A stretch of 17,887 nucleotides of DNA from Clostridia bacterium (lineage in GTDB: Bacteria; Bacillota_A; Clostridia; Christensenellales; Borkfalkiaceae): NCBI GenBank assembly GCA_017457015.1, contig JAFTIG010000066.1, positions 1 through 17,887 on the forward strand, read 5' to 3'. The position numbers and the translations under genes are program-made. How positions within the stretch are numbered: position 1 is the first letter of the stretch; each line of letters opens with the position of its first letter. Below, one piece after another: positions 9,030 to 15,688 of the stretch. The notes below the pieces were generated by a model that did no database searches, was not told where the DNA came from, and saw only the letters and a program-made list of their open reading frames with translations.

Positions 9030-9058
9030 TTGAAAAATCTTCTATTATGGTTTATAAT
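9030..9058 (+). promoter_or_regulatory. Housekeeping-type promoter of the EF-G-like gene
   Basis: TTGAAA (9030-9035), 17-base spacer, TATAAT (9053-9058). Transcription would start near 9065, leaving a leader of about 60 bases with a small CCGC/GCGG hairpin (9067-9070, 9078-9081) before AGGGGG (9112-9117) and ATG 9127. Confidence 0.85.
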
Positions 9059-9126
9059 ATGTTTAACCGCAAGTAAAGCGGAAAATTTTACCATTACAGA
9101 AAATAAATTTTAGGGGGACTACTATC

Positions 9127-11187
9127 ATGGGTAAAATAAATTCGGAAAATATTAGAAATATCGCTATCGTCGGACATAGCGGTGCAGGTAAAACTTCACT
9201 TGCAGAAGCGATTTTGTTTAACGGCAAGAGCATTGACAGGCTCGGCCGTACTGCGGACAAGAATACCGTTATGGATTACGACGAACAAGAAATTGCAAGG
9301 GGCATATCTATTTCGCTCGCGTGCGCTAACACTATTTGGCGTGACGTTAAAATCAACGTTATAGACGTACCTGGTTTTTATGATTTTGAAGGCGAGTTTG
9401 AACAGGCAATGCGCGCCGTTGGCTCTGCCGTTTTAGTTGCAGACGCGTCAGGCGATATTGCAGTCGGTGCGGAAAAAGCAGTTGATTACTGCTTGCGTCG
9501 TCATATTCCGCTTATGATTTTCGTTAACGGCGTTGATAAAGAAAATGCTGATTACGTTGCTACCGTCGAAGCGTTTAGAGCAAAATACGGTAAAAAGATT
9601 TCACCTACTCACTTACCGATTATTCGCGACGGCAAAATGAAAGGTTACGTTTCCGTTATATCGGGTAAAGCGTTTGAGTTTACGCCCGGTGGAAGAAACG
9701 CCATAGACGTACCTGCGGGTATGGAAGACGATCTTGCAACGCTTAAAGAAGGGCTTACCGAAGCGGCTGCGGAAACGAGCGAAGATTTGCTCGATAAATA
9801 CCTTGCAGAAGGTATGCTCACCAACGACGAAATAGTGGCAGGCGTTAAGAGCGGTTTAAGCCAAGGTGAAGCAATTCCTATCATGGGCGGATCTGCACTC
9901 CAGAATATGGGCGTTATTAACCTTATGCACGAAATAGTGGACTTGCTCCCGTCACCGTTTGAACGTCGTCCCGTTATGGCAACGGACGAAGCAGGCGAAA
10001 TAGAATCGATAATATGCGACGTCGATAAACCTTTCTCTGGTCAGGTATTCAAGACGGTTGCCGATCCGTTCGTAGGTAAACTTAATATGATAAGAGTATT
10101 TACGGGTGCGCTCAAGAGCGGTATGACCGTTTATAACGCAACTACGGGCGAAAAGGAACGTATTAACTCGCTCTACGTTATGAAAGGCAAAAAACAAGAA
10201 GCGGTAACCGAACTCGTTGCAGGTGATATCGGCGCTGTAAATAAACTTAACAATACCAATACAGGCGATACCCTTTGCGACGAATCGCACAAGATTAAAT
10301 ATTACGATATCCCGTTGCCCAAACCCGTTATCACCATGGCGATCTCCGCTGCTAAATCGGGCGAAGAAGACAAGGTGTTCCAAGGACTTAACCGTTTGGC
10401 GGAAGAAGACCTTACCTTTAAAGTAGAAAAGGATAAAGAAACGGGTGAAATGGTTATTCGCGGTCAGGGCGAAACCCAACTCGATATACTTTGTAAGAAA
10501 CTTAAAACCAAGTTTGGTTGTGAAGCCGTTTTGAGAGAGCCGAAAGTTGCGTTCCGTGAAACTATTACGGGCGTTGCGGAAGCAGAAGGCAAACATAAAA
10601 AGCAGTCGGGTGGCGCAGGTCAGTTCGGTGTGGTAAACATCAAGTTTGAACCAGGTGCTGAAGACGGTCAATTTGAATTTGTAAACGCCATAGTCGGCGG
10701 TGCGGTAAGTAAACCCTTTGCCGTCGCTGCGGAAAAAGGTCTTAAAGAAGCAATGCAAAAAGGCGTTCTTGCAGGGTATCCGATGGTAGATCTTAAATGT
10801 ACTTTATTTGACGGCAAAGAACACCCCGTTGACAGTAAAGAAGTTGCGTTCGTATCCGCTGCAAAACTCGCGTACGACGACGGTATACGCCGTGCTAAAC
10901 CCGTTATTTTAGAGCCCGTATATTCTTATAAGATTTTAGTGCCCGATAACTACACGGGTGACGTTTTGGGCGATATGAATAAACGTCGCGGTAGAATACT
11001 CGGCATGGAAATGGTGGACGGCTTGCAAGAAATTGCCGCCGAAGCACCGCTTGCAGAAATGCTTAAATACGCAACCGATCTCCGCAGTATGACTCAAGGT
11101 CGCGGAAAGTTTAGCAGTGAATTTTTAAGATACGAAGAAGTCCCCTTTGAAACCCAGAAAAAGATTATTGCTGACGCAAACAAATAA
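9127..11187 (+). CDS. EF-G-like translational GTPase (paralogue, EF-G2 type)
   Basis: 686 residues, normal for EF-G, with all domains present. The GTPase motifs deviate from canonical EF-G. G1 is GHSGAGKTS (16-24) instead of GHxDAGKTT. G2 is RGISIS (58-63). G3 is DVPGFYDF (80-87), where Phe84 stands in place of the catalytic His of DTPGHVDF. G4 is NGVD (134-137) instead of NKxD. This fits the EF-G-like/EF-G2 paralogues rather than the main elongation factor, which is normally encoded in the rpsL-rpsG-fusA-tuf cluster and has none of its neighbours here. The domain IV loop region SGGAGQFG (from nt 10606) is close to canonical. These paralogues bind ribosomes and GTP, but their role is not settled; a stress, sporulation or ribosome-rescue job would be a guess. 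The gene has its own consensus promoter and an AGGGGG site 9 bases before ATG. The following kinase gene may be read from the same promoter. Confidence 0.88.
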   Translation: MGKINSENIRNIAIVGHSGAGKTSLAEAILFNGKSIDRLGRTADKNTVMDYDEQEIARGISISLACANTIWRDVKINVIDVPGFYDFEGEFEQAMRAVGSAVLVADASGDIAVGAEKAVDYCLRRHIPLMIFVNGVDKENADYVATVEAFRAKYGKKISPTHLPIIRDGKMKGYVSVISGKAFEFTPGGRNAIDVPAGMEDDLATLKEGLTEAAAETSEDLLDKYLAEGMLTNDEIVAGVKSGLSQGEAIPIMGGSALQNMGVINLMHEIVDLLPSPFERRPVMATDEAGEIESIICDVDKPFSGQVFKTVADPFVGKLNMIRVFTGALKSGMTVYNATTGEKERINSLYVMKGKKQEAVTELVAGDIGAVNKLNNTNTGDTLCDESHKIKYYDIPLPKPVITMAISAAKSGEEDKVFQGLNRLAEEDLTFKVEKDKETGEMVIRGQGETQLDILCKKLKTKFGCEAVLREPKVAFRETITGVAEAEGKHKKQSGGAGQFGVVNIKFEPGAEDGQFEFVNAIVGGAVSKPFAVAAEKGLKEAMQKGVLAGYPMVDLKCTLFDGKEHPVDSKEVAFVSAAKLAYDDGIRRAKPVILEPVYSYKILVPDNYTGDVLGDMNKRRGRILGMEMVDGLQEIAAEAPLAEMLKYATDLRSMTQGRGKFSSEFLRYEEVPFETQKKIIADANK

Positions 11188-11202
11188 ATCACAAGTAATC
11201 GA

Positions 11203-11231
11203 TTCGGCAACCCGTTTATCGGGTTGCCGAA
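11203..11231 (+). terminator. 12-bp perfect hairpin between the EF-G-like gene and the kinase gene
   Basis: TTCGGCAACCCG (11203-11214) and CGGGTTGCCGAA (11220-11231) form a perfect stem with loop TTTAT. The stem is as stable as a terminator, but AGCGTGTAA follows instead of a T-run. It may be a Rho-independent terminator of low efficiency, an RNA-processing site, or a 3'-end protector that sets different levels of the two genes. Confidence 0.5.
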
Positions 11232-11272
11232 AGCGTGTAATTTGCTCGTGAACTAAAAGGAGAAAATAAAAG

Positions 11273-12202
11273 ATGATATTAACTATATGCCCGAATCCAA
11301 GCATTGACTGCACTATTGAACTTGATAGCCTTAACGTTGGCAAACTCAATAGAGTCGATAATAAAGTAGAAACGTATTCGGGCAAAGCCATGAACGTTGC
11401 CGTTGGTATAGCAAGGCTCGGTGAATCGGGTTTTGCTACGGGATTTATGTTCGACGCTCACGCTAGACTGTTCGAGCAAGTGCTTGATAGAGAAGGTGTA
11501 AAACATAAATTCGTATATAATACGGGCAATGCTAGAACGAATTATAAAATTATAGATAAAAAGGCAATGCTCACTGAGATTAACGACCGTGGGGAAAAGG
11601 TTTCCGATATAAAACAAAAAGAACTTATAGATTTAGTTAGAGAAATTTCACCCGATTATGAAATAGCCGTTATGAGCGGAAGTTTACCCAAAGGCGTTGA
11701 ACCTGAGTTTTACGGACAGGTTTTGTCTAGTATACCAAGCCACGTTAAGATCATAGTAGACACTGAAAAGCAAAATATGATCTCTGCGCTCGGCAGTCGT
11801 GAAATCTATATGGTTAAGCCGAATTTAAGAGAACTCGAAGACTTTACTGGAAAGATAGTAAGAGATCTACACGACATGGTTAAAGCGTCTAGGAAATATC
11901 TTGACAGGGGCGTTAAATACGTTCTAGTTTCACTCGGTAGTGAAGGAGCGGTACTTACCGATGGCAATGAAAGTTTCTTCTGCAAGAGCGCGTCAGTTGC
12001 CGTCAATTCGACCGTAGGAGCAGGGGACAGTATGGTCGCCGCTGCGTGCGTCGGTATAGAAAAGGGCGTTCCTATGCAAGAAATATTGCGCATGGCAGCC
12101 GCTGCCGGTACTGCCGCCGTAACCACTAGCGGAACTAATCTGTTTTATCGTGATAAGTATAACGAAATATACTCGAAGATTTATTCTGAAAAAATCTATT
12201 AA
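11273..12202 (+). CDS. PfkB-family sugar kinase, 1-phosphofructokinase (FruK/LacC) type
   Basis: 309 residues, the usual length. The motifs of the 1-phosphofructokinase/tagatose-6-phosphate kinase branch are in order: NPSIDCTI (8-15), SGKAMNVA (36-43, where most relatives have GGKGxNV), SGSLPKG (135-141), KPN (182-184), LVSLGSEGA (218-226) and STVGAGDSMVAA (246-257), with Asp252 as the expected catalytic base. The enzyme should phosphorylate a phosphosugar such as fructose-1-phosphate or tagatose-6-phosphate with ATP in the cytoplasm. The exact substrate cannot be read from the sequence; the altered first Gly motif adds doubt. No fructose PTS gene or FruR regulator is next to it, unlike a classic fru operon. 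AAGGAG (11257-11262) lies 10 bases before ATG. No separate promoter was seen, so it probably depends on the EF-G-like promoter. Confidence 0.85.
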   Translation: MILTICPNPSIDCTIELDSLNVGKLNRVDNKVETYSGKAMNVAVGIARLGESGFATGFMFDAHARLFEQVLDREGVKHKFVYNTGNARTNYKIIDKKAMLTEINDRGEKVSDIKQKELIDLVREISPDYEIAVMSGSLPKGVEPEFYGQVLSSIPSHVKIIVDTEKQNMISALGSREIYMVKPNLRELEDFTGKIVRDLHDMVKASRKYLDRGVKYVLVSLGSEGAVLTDGNESFFCKSASVAVNSTVGAGDSMVAAACVGIEKGVPMQEILRMAAAAGTAAVTTSGTNLFYRDKYNEIYSKIYSEKIY

Positions 12203-12317
12203 GGTCGTCTAAACGGCGCGATAGTTCGTCAAACATCGCGTTGCCTGATTGTATACAGACGTACACGCACTTCGTCAACGCTCGTTTTCCTGCTCTCGCT
12301 TGTTTATACGCCCTTAA
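12199..12317. repeat. Intergenic inverted-repeat element, copy 1
   Basis: The left arm TTAAGGTCGTCTAAAC (12199-12214) and right arm GTTTATACGCCCTTAA (12302-12317) are inverted, with 14 of 16 positions pairing. The left arm is identical to that of copy 2 (17469-17484). The interior differs between copies but has its own hairpin here (CGCGAT 12217-12222 with ATCGCG 12235-12240). The first bases overlap the stop codon of the kinase gene. There is no reading frame inside. It is compatible with a miniature inverted-repeat transposable element or a structured intergenic RNA repeat. Confidence 0.7.
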
Positions 12318-12493
12318 ATGGTACACGCGCGAAGTTAACTTAGGGTGGGGAAATATAAAAAGATAAAATTTTTTATATTGTTTACTAATCGGATTTTTAG
12401 AAATTAGAAAAAATACACAGGTAGTGTCAAGTTCTTATTATACTTAATAATTATACTGTAATTTAGTCTAGAACTAATCAGCACGCATAGAAT
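12318..12493. other. AT-rich gap between repeat copy 1 and the BrkB-like gene
   Basis: Together with the repeat this makes a gene-free gap of 323 bases. Just after the repeat, GGTACACGCGCGAAGTTAA resembles the flank of the third arm at 17701. Further on there is ATTATACT twice (12437-12444, 12450-12457) and an inverted AGTTCT/AGAACT pair (12430-12435, 12470-12475). The TATACT boxes could be -10 elements for the next gene, but no matching -35 box was found. Confidence 0.3.
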
Positions 12494-12522
12494 AAACAGT
12501 TTGCCGTTAGCGCAAACTGTTT
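12494..12522 (+). promoter_or_regulatory. 11-bp hairpin abutting the start codon of the BrkB-like gene
   Basis: AAACAGTTTGC (12494-12504) pairs perfectly with GCAAACTGTTT (12512-12522), loop CGTTAGC, then TTTAT and ATG 12526. It occupies the place where a ribosome binding site would be. Read as a terminator it would stop transcription just before the gene; read as a translational element it would block initiation. Confidence 0.55.
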
Positions 12523-12525
12523 TAT

Positions 12526-13323
12526 ATGTTTAAAAGAATGATTAAAACTTTTATTCAAGATATAAAAGATAAAAGGCTAACTACCGTTGCGGGGGCGTGG
12601 GTATATTATTTTTTATCGTCTGCACTTCCGCTTGCATTTTTGCTCGTCACGGCGTTTGGGGTGTTTGGGGTTAACGTTTCCGTTCAAATAGTCGATAGGC
12701 TTCCAGAAGAGTTTAGGACTGCGGGGCATGCGATAATTTCGGCGGCGGAAAACGCGTCGAACGGCGTAACTATATTCTTTATCATAACCGTTGTGATTTC
12801 TTGCAGTACCCTGCTTAATCAAATGTCTAAAGACGGCGATTATATATACGGTGTAAATTCAAAATATAAGCGTGGAATAATGCGTAGAGTATCGGCGGTG
12901 TTTGCAATAATTGCCTTATTTTTTCTCTTTCTCGGTGCGGCGTTTTTGTTTGCGTTTGGAAGTATGGTGTTTGCAGGTGTGCATGCGGATAACGGCACTC
13001 AACTTTTTTTAACCATACTTACATTTTTATTAGTGATATGTTTTGGGTATGCGATAATACTTCTTTTAAACGTTTTTATAAGCCCCGTAAGGCTCTCTTT
13101 TAAAGGGCTTGCTCTCGGCTCGTTTATATCCTTGTCGGTAATAGTTGTAGGAACTATAGGGTTTACAGTCTATCTAAGGTTTTTTTCCAACTATAACGCC
13201 TTTTACGGCTCGCTTGCAGCAATCGTTATATTTTTACTTTGGGCGTATATATGTATGTTAGGTCTTGCGTGTGGCGCTATAATCAATATGCGCGTAAATA
13301 GTAAACTTATAAAATCAAATTAA
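12526..13323 (+). CDS. YihY/BrkB-family integral membrane protein
   Basis: 265 residues with about six hydrophobic helices (roughly 27-49, 80-95, 124-149, 160-185, 195-216, 229-254). The family hallmark near the C terminus is clear: YNAFYGSLAAIVIFLLWAY (223-241) followed by CGAIIN (249-254). The N-terminal pattern KRLTTVAGAWVYYFLSSALPL is also typical. Proteins of this family (YihY, BrkB, YfkH-like) are inner-membrane proteins of unsettled function; the old tRNA-processing (RNase BN) label for YihY was an error. ATG 12526 has no ribosome binding site because a hairpin fills that position. Met5 (ATG 12538) is an alternative start, also without a good site. Expression may therefore be low or conditional. 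Confidence 0.85.
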   Translation: MFKRMIKTFIQDIKDKRLTTVAGAWVYYFLSSALPLAFLLVTAFGVFGVNVSVQIVDRLPEEFRTAGHAIISAAENASNGVTIFFIITVVISCSTLLNQMSKDGDYIYGVNSKYKRGIMRRVSAVFAIIALFFLFLGAAFLFAFGSMVFAGVHADNGTQLFLTILTFLLVICFGYAIILLLNVFISPVRLSFKGLALGSFISLSVIVVGTIGFTVYLRFFSNYNAFYGSLAAIVIFLLWAYICMLGLACGAIINMRVNSKLIKSN

Positions 13324-13329
13324 ATATAC

Positions 13330-13361
13330 TTGACAAATTTTTCAGGGGGGGGGGGTATAAT
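13330..13361 (+). promoter_or_regulatory. Promoter P1 with an 11-G homopolymer in the spacer (candidate phase-variable promoter)
   Basis: TTGACA (13330-13335) and TATAAT (13356-13361) flank a 20-base spacer that ends in eleven consecutive G (13345-13355). The surroundings ATACTTGACAA and GTATAATAAAAT are the same as in the promoter at 17274-17303, where the spacer is 18. Loss of two or three G would give 18 or 17 bases, the optimal range. P1 begins 7 bases after the BrkB-like stop codon and reads toward the lipoprotein operon. Confidence 0.75.
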
Positions 13362-13411
13362 AAAATACGAACTCTTATATTTTTATTTTTGTAGGCATTA
13401 AAAGTACTACC

Positions 13412-13444
13412 AAGTTGACAACTTTATGTAATGGGTGGTATAAT
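13412..13444 (+). promoter_or_regulatory. Promoter P2 of the lipoprotein-ABC operon with palindrome over the -35 box
   Basis: TTGACA (13415-13420), 18-base spacer, TATAAT (13439-13444). The -35 box lies in the palindrome AAGTTG-A-CAACTT (13412-13424), a possible repressor site. Transcription would start near 13451, just ahead of the AGGAG (13466-13470) of the lipoprotein gene. P2 should work whatever the length of the G tract in P1. Confidence 0.75.
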
Positions 13445-13477
13445 ATATAAAATTTATTTTGGTCTAGGAGAGAGAGT

Positions 13478-14938
13478 ATGAAAAAAAGATTTTTTACAAC
13501 CATTTTTGCATTGATACTTTGCGTGTTCAGTGCGTTTACCGTCGTAGGATGTAACGACCAGTCTGGAGGTGGAGATATAAATAAGATATATTCTGCGCTT
13601 GATACACTTTATAATTACGACGGCAATTATAGTTACACTTTTAAAATGGAGCAATCTTCGGGTAGTGGGGATAACGTTACGACTAACGTTCGTGAATATT
13701 TAACGACTGCCGACCTTACCGAAGGGAAGAAGTATTTTGAATATAAATTGAACGGAGAAACGATATCACAAACTAAATCGTACGTTTCAGACGACGGCTA
13801 TACGTATACGGTAGATCATAGTTCAAGTTCTACCGAGTGGTCGAAAAAGTACGAGTACTGCGAAGATATAAGAGAAGACACTTTAGCGGAAGAGTTATCG
13901 GAGTACGACGACTTTTTCTTGCAGATACCGCCAGCAGGATATTCCGTGGAAAGATTAAATTCCGCATATAAAGCCGTGGCGAATATATCAGAAGATTTAA
14001 CCGAGCAAAAAAATGCGACTAGCGGCAATACTATGACGGCAGAGTATAGTCCCAAAATATCGGTAAATAATGCAAACGGAAATAACGTTTTGACCTTAAA
14101 TATAGTTTATAACGAAGATTTTGCAACGAAAAAAGACGTTAGAACGCTCAATTTAGCACTTACGGAAAATAACGGAAAAATCTCTGCTTACGTTATATCT
14201 TTCAACGTTAAAGTTACGAACGCGGAAACCCAAGAAACGAGCGTTACGAATATCAAAGTGTCCGTAGATATTAATTATTCGTTTAACCAAACTGCTTACG
14301 ACTCGCTTGATTTAACGCACGAAGGTAATAATATTTCCCAAAAGGTTTGGGACGTGTATAGAACGCGCAAAAATTTAGTGGTTAACGGCAAGCCCTTCGG
14401 TTCTTATTTGGTTATTGCAAACGGTGTTAAGGGCACTAACGGTGTGTTAGACGTGTTAATAAAAGAATTTAAAAAGTCCGTTAATGCAGATCCAACCACT
14501 ATGTATTTTGATATGGCGATTTATCTTGATAAGGATTGCACTAAACAAGTTGACGTTGAAACTATAACCGAAGAAGACTTTTTATCGACCGATACTTTCT
14601 ATATGACGCTTGCGCTTAATCAAGAGACTGCGATTGATTTTAGTCGTGCGCTTGAAAATAAAATAAACGTAAACGTTTGGGACGATAGCGTTTCAGAAGA
14701 TTATAAGATAGTTTTCAAAAACTTATTAAATACTGACGAAACTTATTCTATGCGCGTAATAGGCAATATTTTGCAAAAGCAAACGTTAACGCAAAACTCT
14801 ACCTATAGACATTACTTTGACGGAGAACTTTTTACTGAAACTTCTTTTACCGTAAGCGCTGGGCAAGTATACACGCTTAAAACGGAAAAAATATATACTG
14901 AAAACAGTTTTAATCTTAGAAGTTTAATCCTTGGATAA
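13478..14938 (+). CDS. Secreted lipoprotein of unknown function
   Basis: 486 residues. The N terminus is a lipoprotein signal peptide: MKKR, a hydrophobic stretch (residues 5-22) and lipobox VVGC with Cys25 as the lipidated residue, followed by an Asp/Gly/Ser linker. The mature protein is rich in Asn, Thr, Tyr and Asp, and its alternating pattern suggests mostly beta structure. Residues 30 to about 275 look like one domain. A second region (about 295-486) contains NLVVNGKPFGSYLVIANG and ends in short strands (LFTETSFTVSAGQVYTLKTEKIYTENSFNL). I recognise no catalytic motif and no known family. AGGAG sits 7 bases before ATG. An ABC ATPase and permease follow after 42 bases, so it could be an accessory or substrate protein of that exporter; this is inference. 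Two promoters, one with a G tract, lie upstream. Confidence 0.8.
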   Translation: MKKRFFTTIFALILCVFSAFTVVGCNDQSGGGDINKIYSALDTLYNYDGNYSYTFKMEQSSGSGDNVTTNVREYLTTADLTEGKKYFEYKLNGETISQTKSYVSDDGYTYTVDHSSSSTEWSKKYEYCEDIREDTLAEELSEYDDFFLQIPPAGYSVERLNSAYKAVANISEDLTEQKNATSGNTMTAEYSPKISVNNANGNNVLTLNIVYNEDFATKKDVRTLNLALTENNGKISAYVISFNVKVTNAETQETSVTNIKVSVDINYSFNQTAYDSLDLTHEGNNISQKVWDVYRTRKNLVVNGKPFGSYLVIANGVKGTNGVLDVLIKEFKKSVNADPTTMYFDMAIYLDKDCTKQVDVETITEEDFLSTDTFYMTLALNQETAIDFSRALENKINVNVWDDSVSEDYKIVFKNLLNTDETYSMRVIGNILQKQTLTQNSTYRHYFDGELFTETSFTVSAGQVYTLKTEKIYTENSFNLRSLILG

Positions 14939-14980
14939 AATAAAAACGGCATTTATAAGACGATAATTTAAGGAGAGAGC

Positions 14981-15688
14981 ATGCTTGAAATTAAGAATTT
15001 AACCAAACGTTACGGCAAAAATACGCTTGCCGTTGACGGTTTAAATTTAACGGTAAACGCCGGTGAAATTTACGGTTTTATCGGGCATAACGGAGCGGGT
15101 AAGTCAACCACGATAAAAGCGGTTGTCGGCGCTCTCGGTTTTGATAGCGGTGATATCTTAATAGACGGAAAGTCGGTTAAGACAGATGCTTTAGCGTGCA
15201 AACAAATTACTGCATATATTCCCGATAACCCCGATATTTACGATCACCTTTCGGGAATTCAGTATTTAAATTTCGTTTGCGATATATTTTCGGTTGGAAA
15301 AGAGCGTAACGAACGTATAAAAAAGTATGCCGAGCAGTTTGAGATAGAAAAAAATCTTGGCGACCTTATATCTACCTATTCGCACGGTATGAAACAAAAA
15401 CTCGTCATTATATCGGCGCTCGTTCACGAGCCTAAACTGCTCGTGCTTGACGAGCCGTTCGTAGGTCTTGATCCGATAGCGGCGCATAACCTTAAAGGCT
15501 TGATGCGCAAACTGTGCTTAAACGGCAGTGCAATATTTTTCTCTACCCACGTTTTAGAAGTTGCAGAAAAATTGTGTGATAGAGTCGGTATTATTAAGGC
15601 AGGTAAACTCGTTAAAGAAGGCACTATGGCAGAAATTGCAGGCGATAAGTCGCTAGAAAGTCTTTTCTTGGAGCTCGCTAATGAATAA
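14981..15688 (+). CDS. ABC transporter ATP-binding protein (EcsA-like)
   Basis: 235 residues, a single nucleotide-binding domain. Walker A is GHNGAGKST (35-43), the signature YSHGMKQKL (132-140), Walker B LLVLDEP (152-158, Glu157 catalytic) and the switch His is in STH (187-189). In place of a Q-loop Gln it has AYIPDNPDIYDHLSG (77-91), as in EcsA-like and related exporter ATPases. AAGGAG lies 5 bases before ATG. The permease gene overlaps the end by 8 bases, so the two should form one transporter, energised in the cytoplasm. The substrate is unknown. Confidence 0.92.
   Translation: MLEIKNLTKRYGKNTLAVDGLNLTVNAGEIYGFIGHNGAGKSTTIKAVVGALGFDSGDILIDGKSVKTDALACKQITAYIPDNPDIYDHLSGIQYLNFVCDIFSVGKERNERIKKYAEQFEIEKNLGDLISTYSHGMKQKLVIISALVHEPKLLVLDEPFVGLDPIAAHNLKGLMRKLCLNGSAIFFSTHVLEVAEKLCDRVGIIKAGKLVKEGTMAEIAGDKSLESLFLELANE

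Noticed and set aside
9952..10758. Minus-strand frame of 268 codons inside the EF-G-like gene
   Set aside because: It is the shadow of a well-supported gene; the translation is Phe/Arg-rich without any recognised motif.
13345..13355. Poly-G tract as a frameshift switch within a coding gene
   Set aside because: It lies after the BrkB-like stop codon and over 120 bases before the lipoprotein start; no frame crosses it. A promoter-spacer role fits better.
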